Shown here: positions 17,425 through 27,717 of the stretch, piece by piece
Numbering within the stretch: position 1 is the stretch's first letter
Layout of the letters: each line of letters starts with the position of its first letter
Assembly (NCBI RefSeq): GCF_900218015.1
Contig: NZ_UFQQ01000002.1
Location: 74,506-138,505, forward strand
DNA from: Rhodopseudomonas pentothenatexigens
GTDB taxonomy: Bacteria > Pseudomonadota > Alphaproteobacteria > Rhizobiales > Xanthobacteraceae
Length of the DNA stretch: 64,000 bases
Direction: 5' to 3'
Made by a program: the position numbers and the translations under genes
Notes under the pieces: model-generated
The model's input: only the letters and a program-made list of their open reading frames with translations
What the model was told of the DNA's origin: nothing
The model's database searches: none

Positions 17425-19626
17425 ATGACCGACGTCACCGAAACCCTCGCGCCGCCGGCGGAGACCACCGCCGAGCCCAAGGCCCCGGCCAAGCCGCAGC
17501 CGGCACCCTATCAGGTCGTGAACGACTCCTCGACCGTGCGCGAAGGCCTGCCGTTTCCGCTCGGTGCCTGCTGGGACCGCAATGGCACCAACTTCGCGTT
17601 GTTCTCGGCGAACGCCACCAAGGTCGAGGTCTGCCTGTTCGACGGCGACACCGAGCGCCGCATCGAGCTCCCCGAATACACCGACGAGGTGTTTCACGGT
17701 TACATCCCGGACGTCGGTCCCGGCACTTTCTATGGCTATCGCGTCTACGGCCCGTACGAGCCGGAGAACGGACACCGCTTCAATCCGAACAAGCTGCTGC
17801 TCGATCCCTACGCGCGAGCCCATGCCGGCTCGCTGACCTGGGATCCGGCCGTGTTCGGCTACGTGATGGAGAGCGGTGACGACACCACCTTCGACGAGCG
17901 CGACAGCGCCCGGTTCGTTCCGAAATGCGTGGTGGTCGATCCGGACTTCGACTGGAGGGGCGAGCCGGGCCGCAAATTCGTGCCGTGGGACCAGACCATC
18001 GTCTACGAGACCCACGTCAAGGGCTTCACGAAGCTGCATCCGGAGGTGCCCGAGGATCTGCGCGGCACCTATGCGGGCTTCGGCACCAAGCCCGTGGTCG
18101 ACTACATTTCCTCGCTCGGCATCACCGCCGTCGAACTGCTTCCGATCCACACCTTCGTCAACGACAGCTATCTGCTCGACAAGAACCTGGTGAATTATTG
18201 GGGCTACAACACCATCGGGTTCTTCGCCCCCGATCCCCGCTACGCCGCCGACGTGCCCAACAGCCTGCGCGAGTTCAAGGAGATGGTGGCGCGGCTGCAC
18301 GACGCCGGGCTCGCCGTGATTCTGGACGTGGTCTACAACCACACCGCCGAAGGCAACGAGCTCGGGCCGACGCTGTCGTTCAAGGGTATCGACAACGCCA
18401 GCTACTATCGGCTGCTGCCGGAGCAGAAGCGCTACTACATCAACGACACCGGCACCGGCAACACCGTCAACCTGTCGCATCCGCGTGTGATCCAGATGGT
18501 CACCGACAGCCTGCGCTACTGGGCCGGCGAGATGCACATCGACGGCTTCCGTTTCGATCTCGGCACCATCCTGGCGCGCGAGCATTACGGCTTCGACGAG
18601 CAGAGCGGGTTCCTGAAATCGGTGATGCAGGATCCGCTGCTGAGCTCGGTCAAGCTGATCGCCGAACCTTGGGACTGCGGCCCGGGCGGCTATCAGGTCG
18701 GCGGCTTCCCGCCCGGCTGGGCGGAGTGGAACGACAAATTCCGGGACACCGTGCGCGACTATTGGCGCGGCGAAGCGTCGGCTGCCGCGCTGGCACCGCG
18801 GCTGTCGGCCTCCGGCGATGTGTTCAACCGCCAGGGCCGCCGTGCCTGGGCGAGCGTGAACTTCATCACCGCGCACGACGGCTTCACGCTGAACGACTGG
18901 GCGAGCTACAACGACAAGCACAACGAGGCCAACGGCGAAGACAATCGCGACGGCCATTCCGACAACCGTTCCTGGAACTGCGGCGCGGAAGGTCCCACCG
19001 ACGACGAAACGATCCTCGACTTGCGCGAACGCCAGAAGCGCAACATGCTGGCGACGCTGCTGCTCGCCCAAGGCACGCCGATGCTGCTCGCGGGCGACGA
19101 GTTCGGCCGGACCCAGAACGGCAACAACAACGCCTACTGCCAAGACAATGAAATCTCCTGGGTGCATTGGGATCACGATGAAGCCGCGCAGCAACTGCGC
19201 GCCTTCACACAGCGGCTGATCGAACTGCGCCGGACCACTCCGACGCTGCGACGCAGCCGGTTCCTCACCGGGCAATACGACGAGGCCCTCGACGTTCGCG
19301 ACGTCACCTGGATCAACGCCAATGGCGGCGAGATGCAGCAGGAGCATTGGGACGACTCCAATGTCAAATGCTTCGGCATGCTGCTCGACGGCCGCGCCCA
19401 GACCACCGGCATCCGCCGGCACGGCGAGGACGCCACCGTGCTGCTGGTGCTCAACAGCTTCGATGGTGTGGTCGAGTTCACCCTGCCGGAGGTTCCGCAC
19501 GGTTCGCAATGGTCGCTGCTGATCGATACCAATCTGTCCGACGGCGCTCCGGGGGAACAGTTCGCCTGCGGGGAGGTGTACCAGGTGACCGCGCGATCCA
19601 TGCTGCTGTTCGGGCTCAGCGACTAG
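17425..19626 (+). CDS. glgX: Glycogen debranching enzyme GlgX
   Basis: A 733-residue GH13 isoamylase-type enzyme that hydrolyses alpha-1,6 branches of phosphorylase-limited glycogen. The N-terminal CBM48 region ([21 protein letters not shown]) is followed by the catalytic barrel: VVYNHTAEG, the nucleophile Asp378 in DGFRFDLG, the acid/base Glu414 in IAEPWD, and the transition-state Asp485 in [21 protein letters not shown] lies near the barrel end. It carries a Pro/Ala-rich N-terminal tail of about 30 residues before the CBM. I start it at the ATG at 17425 preceded by GGAGGG rather than a GTG at 17362. No other glycogen gene is present, but the transglutaminase-like gene follows on the same strand. 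Confidence 0.95.
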   Translation: MTDVTETLAPPAETTAEPKAPAKPQPAPYQVVNDSSTVREGLPFPLGACWDRNGTNFALFSANATKVEVCLFDGDTERRIELPEYTDEVFHGYIPDVGPGTFYGYRVYGPYEPENGHRFNPNKLLLDPYARAHAGSLTWDPAVFGYVMESGDDTTFDERDSARFVPKCVVVDPDFDWRGEPGRKFVPWDQTIVYETHVKGFTKLHPEVPEDLRGTYAGFGTKPVVDYISSLGITAVELLPIHTFVNDSYLLDKNLVNYWGYNTIGFFAPDPRYAADVPNSLREFKEMVARLHDAGLAVILDVVYNHTAEGNELGPTLSFKGIDNASYYRLLPEQKRYYINDTGTGNTVNLSHPRVIQMVTDSLRYWAGEMHIDGFRFDLGTILAREHYGFDEQSGFLKSVMQDPLLSSVKLIAEPWDCGPGGYQVGGFPPGWAEWNDKFRDTVRDYWRGEASAAALAPRLSASGDVFNRQGRRAWASVNFITAHDGFTLNDWASYNDKHNEANGEDNRDGHSDNRSWNCGAEGPTDDETILDLRERQKRNMLATLLLAQGTPMLLAGDEFGRTQNGNNNAYCQDNEISWVHWDHDEAAQQLRAFTQRLIELRRTTPTLRRSRFLTGQYDEALDVRDVTWINANGGEMQQEHWDDSNVKCFGMLLDGRAQTTGIRRHGEDATVLLVLNSFDGVVEFTLPEVPHGSQWSLLIDTNLSDGAPGEQFACGEVYQVTARSMLLFGLSD

Positions 19627-19632
19627 ACCGTG

Positions 19633-19659
19633 GCACGCCGTCCCTATCTGACGGCGTGC
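19633..19659 (+). terminator. Hairpin after glgX
   Basis: A perfect 10-base stem GCACGCCGTC/GACGGCGTGC with a 7-base loop begins just 6 bases after the glgX stop. The T tract is weak (the following bases are TGCCACTAATTT). Confidence 0.5.
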
Positions 19660-19781
19660 TGCCACTAATTTGCGCAACCGTTTCCGCAACTTACCGGGAA
19701 CACCAGCTTCGTTCCGCGATTGAGAACCCAGCAGGGCCGCTTGCGATCGGCCCTTTCTCGATCAGCAACGGAGCTTTTCAG

Positions 19782-20627
19782 GTGATCATTCGCGCGGGGT
19801 ACAACATCGCTTTCCACTGCTTCCAGGAAACGCCGATCAATCTGCTGCTCAGCGTGCATCCGTCGCGGGCCCGGCATGTGATCGGCGAGCACGTCATCAA
19901 GTTTGCACCGGAGTTGCCCGCGCGCGACTTCACCGACATGTTCGGCAATGTCTGCACCCGGATCGTCGCGCCGCCCGGCCGGATCGATATCAGCAACGAC
20001 TTCCTGATCGAGGATTCCGGCCTGCCCGACGAGGTCGCCCCCGGCGCCCGCCAGATCCCGGTGGCCGAGCTGCCGGACGAGGTGATGGTGTATCTGCTCG
20101 GCAGCCGCTATTGCGACACCGACAAGCTGTCGAACCTCGCCTGGTCGCTGTTCGGCGGCATCAGTTCCGGCTGGGAACGGGTGCAGGCGATCGTCGACTA
20201 CGTCCACGATCGCATCACCTTCGGCTATCAGTTCGCCCGCAACGATCGCACCGCCTCGGAAGGTCACGCCGAGCAGATCGGCGTTTGTCGCGATTTCGCG
20301 CATCTTGCGGTCGCGCTGTGCCGCTGCATGAACATTCCGGCGCGGTACTGCACCGGTTATCTCGGCGATATCGGCGTGCCGGTAGACCCGGCGCCGATGG
20401 ATTTCTCCGCGTGGTTCGAAGTCTATCTCGACGGCCGCTGGTATACCTTCGACGCGCGCCACAACACGCCGCGGATCGGCCGCATCGTCATCGCCCGCGG
20501 CCGCGACGCCGCCGATGTGGCGATCTCCACCTCGTTCGGCGTCACCAACCTGCTGAACTTCGAAGTGATCACTCACGAGGTGACCGACCAGACCGCTGCT
20601 GCGACACCGCTGTCGAAGGTGGCGTAA
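19782..20627 (+). CDS. Transglutaminase-like cysteine peptidase family protein
   Basis: A 281-residue protein starting at a GTG (19782) with GGAG 8 bases upstream. It has an N-terminal Bact_transglu_N-like region and a transglutaminase core with the active-site Cys169 in GVCRDFAHLAVALCR and the Asp224 region WYTFDARHN. The residue before the conserved AWFEV is Ser209 (DFSAWFEV), where the catalytic histidine of the usual HAW motif would sit, so the triad is either altered or uses another histidine such as His227. Substrate and location are unknown; no signal peptide is seen. Proteins like this often accompany circularly permuted ATP-grasp or alpha-E genes, but none is here. Confidence 0.85.
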   Translation: MIIRAGYNIAFHCFQETPINLLLSVHPSRARHVIGEHVIKFAPELPARDFTDMFGNVCTRIVAPPGRIDISNDFLIEDSGLPDEVAPGARQIPVAELPDEVMVYLLGSRYCDTDKLSNLAWSLFGGISSGWERVQAIVDYVHDRITFGYQFARNDRTASEGHAEQIGVCRDFAHLAVALCRCMNIPARYCTGYLGDIGVPVDPAPMDFSAWFEVYLDGRWYTFDARHNTPRIGRIVIARGRDAADVAISTSFGVTNLLNFEVITHEVTDQTAAATPLSKVA

Positions 20628-20648
20628 GACCGTTACGGATAAGTCAAT

Positions 20649-20730
20649 CGTCATTGCGAGCGGAGCGAAGCAATCCAGCCCCCGGCACGAACATCTGGAT
20701 TGCTTCGTCGCTTCGCTCCCGGCAATGGCG
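20649..20730. repeat. Dispersed palindromic repeat, type 2
   Basis: An imperfect inverted repeat with arms at 20652-20678 (ATTGCGAGCGGAGCGAAGCA core) and 20695-20727 (TGCTTCGTCGCTTCGCTCCC core). It is a different family from the element at 7374 and resembles another repeat class I know as common in Rhodopseudomonas/Bradyrhizobium intergenic regions. Confidence 0.8.
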
Positions 20731-20819
20731 CGGGGCTCGCCATCCCCTCGACAGCGGCAATTCTCCGAGAGCGGTTCATCGTTTGATGAAACCATCCGAC
20801 CTTTCCGAAGGCACTGTGT

Positions 20820-20925
20820 CCTCATCCTGAGGAGCGCGGCGAAGCCGGGCGTCTCGAAGGATGAGGCAACGCATTCCCTGCGTCACATGGTTCGAGACGG
20901 CGCTACGCGCCTCCTCACCATGAGG
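20820..20925. repeat. Dispersed palindromic repeat, type 3
   Basis: The left arm at 20821-20865 (CTCATCCTGAGGAGCGCGGC core, then GTCTCGAAGGATGAG) pairs imperfectly with the right arm at 20886-20924 (TTCGAGACGGCGCTACGCGC, then CTCCTCACCATGAG). This third repeat family sits about 90 bases from the type 2 element, so this 411-base gene-free gap is essentially a landing site for repeats. Confidence 0.8.
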
Positions 20926-20988
20926 TTGTGCGTGTGGCAGGCGGTGCGGATCAGCTCTGATTCGATGAAAAGAAGAACTTCTCTAACG

Positions 20989-21018
20989 AAAAAGCGGCCG
21001 GGCTGGCACCCGACCGCT
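20989..21018 (-). terminator. Rho-independent terminator of the small conserved gene
   Basis: Read leftward, a 10-base stem AGCGGTCGGG/CCCGGCCGCT (one mismatch) with a 6-base loop is followed by a T run, 20 bases after the stop of the gene at 21039-21251. Confidence 0.8.
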
Positions 21019-21038
21019 CGCGACCGAGACGGAAACGT

Positions 21039-21251
21039 TCAGTTGGTGATGACGCCGAGATTGGTCTCCGAGCCCTCATTGCCCGGCACGGTAATCCGGA
21101 CCTCGTGGCCGAACTTGATGGCGTTGGAAGCCGCGGCGCAGGCCGCTTCGAACGCCGCTTCCTTGCTGGCATATTCGCCGGTCGGATCGTCGTCGTGACG
21201 GATCCCCCACCGGTCATCGCTGCCGATGATGTCGTAGTAGGCCTTACCCAT
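21039..21251 (-). CDS. Small conserved hypothetical protein (70 aa)
   Basis: The start MGKAYYDIIGSDDRWGI has GGAGG 6 bases upstream; an ATG at 21263 is too close to any ribosome site. The protein has an N-terminal beta-like segment with DDRWGIRHDDDP, a helix rich in Ala and Glu (SKEAAFEAACAAASNAIKFG) and a C-terminal strand (HEVRITVPGNEG). The layout resembles small DUF2188-like proteins, but I do not recognise it with certainty. It has its own ribosome site and a strong terminator, so it is a real monocistronic gene. Confidence 0.75.
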   Translation of the reverse strand: MGKAYYDIIGSDDRWGIRHDDDPTGEYASKEAAFEAACAAASNAIKFGHEVRITVPGNEGSETNLGVITN

Positions 21252-21360
21252 GCACACCTCCATTTCCTTGCGATAATGGCGGCGGCTGGCGATGGTTCCT
21301 TGACGACGCGCGGCGGAAGCAGCTCCGCCGCCACGTCGTCGGCCGCTCCGTGGCGGGCAA

Positions 21361-23388
21361 TCAGGCGGCGCGGACGCTGTTGAGAAAGCGTGCGACCTCG
21401 ACCTTCAACCGGTTGCTGTCTTCCGACAGCGAGCGGGCGGCTGACAGCACCTCCGACGACGCCGAGCCGGTCTCGGTGGCGCCACGCTGAACGTCGGCGA
21501 TATTGACCGAGACCTGCTGGGTGCCTTGTGCGGCCTGCTGCACGTTGCGGGATATCTCCTGCGTCGCCGCGCCCTGCTCCTCCACCGCCGCCGCAATGGT
21601 CGACGCGATCTCGGACATCCGGCCGATCGTCTCGCCGATTGCCCTGATCGCCGACACCGACTGTCCGGTCGCCGCCTGAATTGCGTCGATCTGCTGGGTA
21701 ATCTCGTCGGTGGCCTTGGCGGTCTGGTCGGCCAGCGCCTTCACTTCCGCCGCCACCACCGCAAAGCCGCGCCCGGCCTCGCCGGCGCGCGCAGCCTCGA
21801 TCGTGGCGTTGAGCGCAAGCAGATTGGTCTGGCCCGCAACGCTGTTGATCAACTCGACAACGTCTCCGATCCGCGCCGCCGCCTTGGCCAGATCCTCGAC
21901 CCGGTCGTTGGTTTGCTGCGCCTGCTCCACGGCATCGTGCGCCATCCGCGCCGATTCCTGGACCTGCCGGCTGATTTCGTTGACCGACGAGGTCATCTCC
22001 TCGGTCGCCGAGGCGACCGACTGGACGTTGGTGGAGGCCTCCTCCGAGGCCGAGGCGACCATGGTCGCCAGTTCCTCCGAACGCTCGGCGGTGCCGGTCA
22101 GCGAGGTGGCCGAACTCTCCAGCTCCGTCGACGCGGTCGACACCGTCTCGACGATCTCGCCGATCGCGCTTTCGAACTCGTCGGCGAGTTTGATCATGTC
22201 CTGCTTGCGCTGCCGCGCGATTGCCTCGTCCTGGGCGATCCGCGCCTCGGCTTCGTCGCGAGCCTTGCGTTCGGCGTTGGCCTGGATCACGCGGACGGTT
22301 TTGCCGATGTCGCCGATCTCGTCGCCGCGCTCGGCGCCGGCGATGGTGACGTCGAGTTTGCCGGATGCGATCCGCCCGAGCGCGTCGTTCAACCGGGTCA
22401 GCGGACGCGCCACACCGAGGAACGAGAACACCGCCGAACCGATCAGCACCAGGATGATGGCCGAGCCGAACATCAGGTTCAGCGTGTTCGACGAAGCGAT
22501 CTCGGCGGCGGCCTTGGCCTTCGCTTCCGCAACGGCCCGCTCGCTCTGTTCCACCGAGTCCCGCAGCAGTTTCGCCGCCTTGTTAGCGATCGGCACGGTG
22601 CGATCGCGGCTGATGCTGTTCTTGAGCTTGTCGGCAGCGATCGCCTCGTCGGTGAGCACGAGATAGCGCTTCACCATCTGTTCGAGTTCGGCGAGCCCCG
22701 GCTTGATCTTGGAGTCGGCAACGGCGGCGGCGTTCTTCAACGCCTTGATGGTCGCCGCAGTGTTGTTGTCGAGCTTGCTCTTGTAGTCCTTGTCGTCGAC
22801 GACGAAGAACTGCCATCCCACCGCTTGAATGCCGTCGAACGCGCCGTCAGCTTCCCGGAGGCTCGCTTCGAGGGCGACGCTGTCAGGCAGACCGTCGGCG
22901 GGTACCAAGGCGCTCGCGGCTGCGAGCTTGGCATCCCATTCGGCCGATAGCGCGACGCGCTTGGCATTGGCCTCGAGGACACGCTTCTGCTGCTCGGCCT
23001 GTTCGTCTGCGCCGACCGCATAGTCGGCGGTCATCTGCTTGATCTGGCCGAACAGCTCTTTATCCTTCGGTTCGGTGGCGAGCGCCAGCACCGCATCGAT
23101 CAGTTTCGCCTGCGCCGTCTTGGCCGCATCGAACTCCTTGCGCCGGGTGTCGAATTCCTTGGTCGAGCGCGCCAGCCGGACGCCGCGCACCGCGAGCTGC
23201 ATGTTGCGCATCTCGGATTCCGCGATCAGCGCGTGCTCGGAAATCTGGGCCTGAACGTCGGCGCGCTGGCTGGACGCCTGGATCGCCGAGGCCGTGAGCC
23301 GCTGGTTCACCGCCATCGCAACCGCCAGCACAATGCCGACGAGGCCGGCGACTGCGAGCTTGTTGCCAATTCGGTTGAATTTATTCAT
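21361..23388 (-). CDS. Methyl-accepting chemotaxis protein
   Basis: A 675-residue transmembrane chemoreceptor. It has one membrane segment near residues 12-28, a helical periplasmic sensor region of about 270 residues, a second membrane segment ([20 protein letters not shown]) and a HAMP domain starting [20 protein letters not shown]. The cytoplasmic signalling domain contains the tip [20 protein letters not shown] followed by [20 protein letters not shown]. There is no CheR/CheB-binding pentapeptide at the C-terminus (LNSVRAA). The ATG at 23386-23388 is preceded by AAGGGGGA. The ligand is unknown; the sensor has no PAS or Cache signature I can see. No che genes are near. Confidence 0.95.
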   Translation of the reverse strand: MNKFNRIGNKLAVAGLVGIVLAVAMAVNQRLTASAIQASSQRADVQAQISEHALIAESEMRNMQLAVRGVRLARSTKEFDTRRKEFDAAKTAQAKLIDAVLALATEPKDKELFGQIKQMTADYAVGADEQAEQQKRVLEANAKRVALSAEWDAKLAAASALVPADGLPDSVALEASLREADGAFDGIQAVGWQFFVVDDKDYKSKLDNNTAATIKALKNAAAVADSKIKPGLAELEQMVKRYLVLTDEAIAADKLKNSISRDRTVPIANKAAKLLRDSVEQSERAVAEAKAKAAAEIASSNTLNLMFGSAIILVLIGSAVFSFLGVARPLTRLNDALGRIASGKLDVTIAGAERGDEIGDIGKTVRVIQANAERKARDEAEARIAQDEAIARQRKQDMIKLADEFESAIGEIVETVSTASTELESSATSLTGTAERSEELATMVASASEEASTNVQSVASATEEMTSSVNEISRQVQESARMAHDAVEQAQQTNDRVEDLAKAAARIGDVVELINSVAGQTNLLALNATIEAARAGEAGRGFAVVAAEVKALADQTAKATDEITQQIDAIQAATGQSVSAIRAIGETIGRMSEIASTIAAAVEEQGAATQEISRNVQQAAQGTQQVSVNIADVQRGATETGSASSEVLSAARSLSEDSNRLKVEVARFLNSVRAA

Positions 23389-23503
23389 GGGATCCCCCTT
23401 AGCGTCGAAAGGGGTATCACCGGGGATTGTTGAGTAGGTTAACAATGGAACCGGTACGACTACGAGGTTCGTCTAGCCCCCGTGGAAGTGATGACACCGG
23501 ACA

Positions 23504-23537
23504 GATCGGACCCGTTGCCTTGGCTGGGGGTCCGATC
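23504..23537. terminator. Inverted repeat downstream of the protease gene
   Basis: Perfect 10-base arms GATCGGACCC/GGGTCCGATC with a 14-base loop lie 30 bases beyond the leftward protease stop and upstream of the chemoreceptor gene. Without a T tract it may be a terminator, a stabilising hairpin or a regulator site for the chemoreceptor. Confidence 0.4.
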
Positions 23538-23566
23538 GGATAGATTCGGCTCGTCCTCCTAAAGAA

Positions 23567-24766
23567 CTACGTGCGCCGCTGTTGCGAAATGTCGGTGACC
23601 TTGACCGTCACCGTGCGACTTCGGCCGTCACGCTCGATCGTCAGCTTGACGTCGCGGCCGATGCCGGCGTCTTCCAGCGCCGCGGCGAGATCCGACATGC
23701 CGTGGACCGGCTTGCCGTCCGCTGCCGTGATGACGTCGCGGACGTAGCCGTCATTGGTCGCGCCTTCGAGGCCGGCGCGGGCCGCCGGCGAATCCGGCAG
23801 GGTCCGCAGGATCACCACGCCGTCGATGCCGAGCTGTGCGGTCTCGTTCTCGCGCGCCGCAATGATGCCGATGCCGGGCACCGGCACCGTGCCGCTGGTG
23901 ATCAGGGCGGTCACGACGCGATTGACCGCATCGACCGGAATCGCAAAGCCGATCCCGGCCGACGCGCCGGAGCCGGAGATGATCGCGGTGTTGATCCCGA
24001 TCAGCCGGCCTGCGCTGTCGAGCAGCGGACCGCCGGAATTGCCGGGATTGATCGCGGCATCAGTCTGGATCACGCCGCGGACCTCGTGTGCCGCCGCCGT
24101 CGGCAGCCGGCGCCGCAGCGCGCTGACGATCCCGGTGGTGAGCGTCTGTTCGAGCCCATAGGGGTTGCCGATCGCGAAAGCCGCCTGGCCGACCTGGAGG
24201 TCCTCCGAGCTGCCGATCGCGATCGGGCGCAGCGCCGTCTGCGGCCGTTCGAGCTGCAACACCGCGAGGTCGTAATTCGGTGCCTGGCCGACCACGCGCG
24301 CGGTGACGAACTCACCCGAGGCCATTCGAACACCGAGCTGGCTGGCGTTCTGAACCACATGGTTGTTGGTGACGACGTGGCCGGCGGCGTCCCAGATCAC
24401 GCCCGAGCCGGACTGCACCGGCGCCTCCTGCTGCGCGAAGAAAGGCGATACCCGCTGCGCGGCCTGCGCGAACACGTGCACCACCGAGGGCGACACCTGC
24501 TTGAACAGCTCGACGGTGGCTTTCTCCGCCGGCGCCAGGTCACCACGCGCGGTGACGGTCCGCGGACCGGTGGCGGAAAACCACAGCGCGCTGAGATAAG
24601 GCTGTGCCACCCAGAAGGTCGCCAGCAGCAACAGCCAAATGATCGCGATCCGCAGCAGCCGGTCCGTACCCCGAGCCCGCTGCAGCTGCGCCTGCCGAAG
24701 CCGGGGATCGGGATCCGGACCGGGAGGGACCGACGAACGGGGTGGGAGCGACGTCATGGCGGGCAT
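23567..24766 (-). CDS. Membrane-anchored trypsin-like serine protease with one PDZ domain (DegS/HtrA-like)
   Basis: A 399-residue HtrA-family protein. A Pro-rich cytoplasmic tail is followed by one membrane anchor (LLRIAIIWLLLLATFWVAQP, about 37-56), so the protease lies in the periplasm. The catalytic triad is complete: His136 in VTNNHVVQN, Asp166 in NYDLAVL and Ser244 in NPGNSGGPL. A single PDZ domain occupies about 300-395 (GIDGVVILRTLPDSPAARAG, LAAALEDAG). The anchor and single PDZ match DegS layout, although alphaproteobacterial relatives are also simply called DegP/trypsin-like. Two starts are possible, 24766 and 24757. It is divergent from an M50 peptidase gene, but the two need not form a DegS-RseP pair, because the M50 protein lacks PDZ domains. 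Confidence 0.92.
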   Translation of the reverse strand: MPAMTSLPPRSSVPPGPDPDPRLRQAQLQRARGTDRLLRIAIIWLLLLATFWVAQPYLSALWFSATGPRTVTARGDLAPAEKATVELFKQVSPSVVHVFAQAAQRVSPFFAQQEAPVQSGSGVIWDAAGHVVTNNHVVQNASQLGVRMASGEFVTARVVGQAPNYDLAVLQLERPQTALRPIAIGSSEDLQVGQAAFAIGNPYGLEQTLTTGIVSALRRRLPTAAAHEVRGVIQTDAAINPGNSGGPLLDSAGRLIGINTAIISGSGASAGIGFAIPVDAVNRVVTALITSGTVPVPGIGIIAARENETAQLGIDGVVILRTLPDSPAARAGLEGATNDGYVRDVITAADGKPVHGMSDLAAALEDAGIGRDVKLTIERDGRSRTVTVKVTDISQQRRT

Positions 24767-25103
24767 AATCCTCTGCGCAAAACCGACCTCGAACCAGCAG
24801 CAGCGGTCTCGGGTTCCATCGGCTCCGCCAACCGCTAATGCACGACGTTCCCACCGGTTCCATCGGCGGCAAGTAGGCATCCGCCAGGCGCCGCGCCAGA
24901 TCCGGCACGGGCGGCGGCCGGCGCCCGCCGTTAACGTTTGGTTAGCCCAGCGCCCGCCACAGACGCCACTGCATGACATCTCGTCCATGATGGCCGAAGC
25001 CGCCGCCTCGCCGCTGGCGCCGCGCCGGACCGGCTTCTATATCTCGGCTGTTCCCCTCCCGGATCCTCGGCCGACCGATCGATCCCAGCGCGAGTCGATC
25101 GAC
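24767..25103. other. 337-base divergent gap between protease and M50 peptidase genes
   Basis: It should hold both promoters, but I found no clear hexamers. The rightward frame is open through part of it, so an N-terminal extension of the M50 protein of up to about 40 residues cannot be fully excluded. Confidence 0.45.
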
Positions 25104-25778
25104 ATGACAGGTTCGTTGTCCAACATGATGCTGGTGGTTTCGGTCTGGGCGCTGCCGCTCCTGATCGCGATCACCTTCCACGAGGCCGCGCACGCTTATG
25201 TTGCGGAGCTCTGCGGCGACAGCACCGCCTGGATGCTCGGCCGGGTCAGTTTCAATCCGATCAAGCATATCGATCCGTTCGGCACGGTGCTGCTGCCGCT
25301 GTTGCTGCTGCTGGTCCAGTCGCCGTTCCTGTTCGGCTATGCCAAGCCAGTGCCGGTGAATTTCCGCAATCTGCGCAATCCACGCCGGGATATGGTGCTG
25401 GTCGCGGCCGCCGGCCCGGGGATCAATCTGGTGCTGGCGGCGCTCGCCGGCCTGGCGTTCCACGTCGTCGGCTATGTGCCCGGCGAGGCCGGCCAATGGC
25501 TGGCGCAGAACCTGGTCAACGCGCTGCTGATCAATGTGCTGCTGGCGATCTTCAATCTGCTGCCGATCCCGCCGCTCGACGGCGGCCGCATCGCCGTCGG
25601 TATCCTGCCGCGCGTGCTGGCGCGCCCGCTCGACCGGCTGGAGCCATACGGCATGGTGATCCTGCTCGGGCTGATCTTCATCCTGCCGCTGGCCGGCATC
25701 GGCGTCGCGACGCAGTTCATCGCGCAATCGAGCCGGTTCGTGGTCCAGGCGATCCTGCACCTCACTGGCAACGCCTGA
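25104..25778 (+). CDS. Short M50-family site-2 peptidase
   Basis: A 224-residue multi-spanning membrane metallopeptidase. The zinc-binding HEAAH (His26-Glu27-His30) lies in the first membrane helix and the third ligand, Asp159, is in FNLLPIPPLDGGRI. No PDZ domain lies between the two halves, so it belongs to the compact S2P/RseP-like group (COG1994 type), whose substrates are mostly unknown. The start MTGSLSNMMLVVS is chosen because it places the active-site helix normally; the ribosome site is weak. Confidence 0.9.
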   Translation: MTGSLSNMMLVVSVWALPLLIAITFHEAAHAYVAELCGDSTAWMLGRVSFNPIKHIDPFGTVLLPLLLLLVQSPFLFGYAKPVPVNFRNLRNPRRDMVLVAAAGPGINLVLAALAGLAFHVVGYVPGEAGQWLAQNLVNALLINVLLAIFNLLPIPPLDGGRIAVGILPRVLARPLDRLEPYGMVILLGLIFILPLAGIGVATQFIAQSSRFVVQAILHLTGNA

Positions 25779-25845
25779 CCCCGCCGCTCGCGCGGTCCGC
25801 GGCGCCCCGCTGGAAAAGTCTGGTGCCGGACAAATGGTACCCGGC

Positions 25846-27717
25846 TCAGCCGTAGGGCCGCACGCTCTCGGCGACCGAGTCGGCGACGTGCTCCTTGGTG
25901 ATCACGCCGACCACCTGCGACGCACGCGGACGGCCGTCGCTGTCGACGACGATCGCCATCGACGCTTGCCGGCGGGTCATGCGGGCGACGATGTCGAACA
26001 CTACGTCGCCGCGGCGCGCGATCGTGAACTTCTGCGCCAGATCGCCGAGCGTGACACCTGAATACGCCGGCGCGCTGCTGCGGCGGAATCCGGTGTTGAT
26101 CCGGGCCGCCCCCACGATCAGATCGCTGCGCGTCACCACGACATGGGCCAGCCCCTGCGGAAGATCGTCGCGCCGCAGGAAGTCGTCGAGCGGCGTCGTG
26201 GCTGCGACCACGATCGGATTGCGATCCATCACCTCGTGCGCGTGGCGGACCAGGAACATATTGGCGTGGTGCGCCTTCGGGATCGCATGGCCGCGGCCGA
26301 CCAGCTTGATGGTGTAGATGTTCTCGCGGCTGAGCAGGCGGCGCACGCCGATCGCCAACGCCACCGCGACGATCACCGGCATCACCAGATCGTAGTCGCG
26401 GGTCATCTCGAAGATCATCGTCACCGCGGTCATCGCCGCGCCAGTGGCGCCGCCGACCATCGCCGCCATGCCGACGATCCCAGCGGTCGCGACCGTCAGG
26501 CCCGGCGCGGGATCGACCAGCGCCACCGCCGCGCCGAACGCGCCGCCGAGCGTCGCGCCCATGAACAGCGACGGCGAGAAGATGCCGCCCGAGGCACCGG
26601 CGCCGAGGCTGACCGAGGTGGCGGCGAGCTTGCAGATGAACAACAGCGCCAGCAGCCCGGGCAGCATCAACCCGCCGGTCATGATCGCCTGGATCGTCGC
26701 ATAGCCGACGCCGTCGACGTAGTATTGGCCGAAATTGCGCATCAGCACGTAGAGCAGGACGCCGACCATCAGCATGCCGACGATGTTTCGCAGGTAGGTG
26801 TTCCTGATTTTCTCGAACAGCGTTTCGGCCGCCGACAGGCCGCGGATGAAGGCGGTCGCCGCCAGCCCCATCAGGGCGCCGAGCAGCGCGAACCACAGCA
26901 GCGACGTCAGCGGCGTCGGCTGGTCCGCCAGCAGCAGATCCTGCGGCAGCGCGAAGGCAGGCGCCAGGCCGAGGAACAGCCGGCCGATGAAGGTCGCCGT
27001 ACCGGTCGCCAGCGCGACGGGCAGGAAGGTGCGCGCGCTGATTTCAGGCAGCATCAGCTCGATCGCGAACATCACCCCGCCGATCGGGGTGTTGAAGGTC
27101 GCGGCGATGCCGGCTCCGGCGCCGGCCGCGACCAGCGTGATCCGCTGCCATGGCGCCAGGGCGATGAGCTGGCCGAGCGAGGAGCCGAGCGACGCGCCGA
27201 TCTGGATGATCGGCCCCTCGCGGCCGACCGCCGCGCCGGTGCCGATCGAAATCGCCGAGGCCAGCGATTTCACCGCGGCGACCTGCGGCCGGATCTTGCC
27301 CTCGCGATAGAAGATCGCGTCCATCACCTCCGGCACGCCGTGGCCACGCGCTTCGGGCGCGAAGTTGTTGACCAGCCAGACCACCACCAGACCGCCGATC
27401 ACCGGCACCAGGATGATCAACGCCCCCCAAGGCGAAGCCGGGGTGAATTCGTTGGCGTCGTAATAGGTCGAAAAAGCGCCGAGAAACGCCGCGTTGTGGA
27501 TCAGCGCAATCAAGGCCCGAAACGCGATCGCGCCAAAGCCGGTGATGACGCCCACCACGACTGCGAGCAGGCAGAGTCGAAACAACCCGATCCGGCGCGG
27601 CCACATCACGGCCGCGAACCGCCGCCGGCTCCAGGGACGGCGCGACGGCCGCGCGTGCGGCGGGTCCAGCCGACCGTTCGCCGGCGCTGCGCCGGCTCCT
27701 GCTTCGTCCGCGGTCAT
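25846..27717 (-). CDS. ClC-family chloride channel/transporter with C-terminal CBS domains
   Basis: A 623-residue ClC protein. After a basic 40-residue cytoplasmic tail come the membrane helices, with the anion-selectivity motifs GHGVPE (125-130), GREGP (166-170, gating Glu167) and GIFSPSLFMGA. The retained gating glutamate means it may act as a channel or as a Cl-/H+ exchanger. It is not the fluoride-type CLC-F. The last 150 residues form a pair of CBS domains (HEVMDRNPIVVAATTPLDDF; VVFDIVARMTRRQASMAIVV), usually nucleotide sensors. It stands alone and converges on the M50 gene with only 67 bases between stops. Confidence 0.94.
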   Translation of the reverse strand: MTADEAGAGAAPANGRLDPPHARPSRRPWSRRRFAAVMWPRRIGLFRLCLLAVVVGVITGFGAIAFRALIALIHNAAFLGAFSTYYDANEFTPASPWGALIILVPVIGGLVVVWLVNNFAPEARGHGVPEVMDAIFYREGKIRPQVAAVKSLASAISIGTGAAVGREGPIIQIGASLGSSLGQLIALAPWQRITLVAAGAGAGIAATFNTPIGGVMFAIELMLPEISARTFLPVALATGTATFIGRLFLGLAPAFALPQDLLLADQPTPLTSLLWFALLGALMGLAATAFIRGLSAAETLFEKIRNTYLRNIVGMLMVGVLLYVLMRNFGQYYVDGVGYATIQAIMTGGLMLPGLLALLFICKLAATSVSLGAGASGGIFSPSLFMGATLGGAFGAAVALVDPAPGLTVATAGIVGMAAMVGGATGAAMTAVTMIFEMTRDYDLVMPVIVAVALAIGVRRLLSRENIYTIKLVGRGHAIPKAHHANMFLVRHAHEVMDRNPIVVAATTPLDDFLRRDDLPQGLAHVVVTRSDLIVGAARINTGFRRSSAPAYSGVTLGDLAQKFTIARRGDVVFDIVARMTRRQASMAIVVDSDGRPRASQVVGVITKEHVADSVAESVRPYG

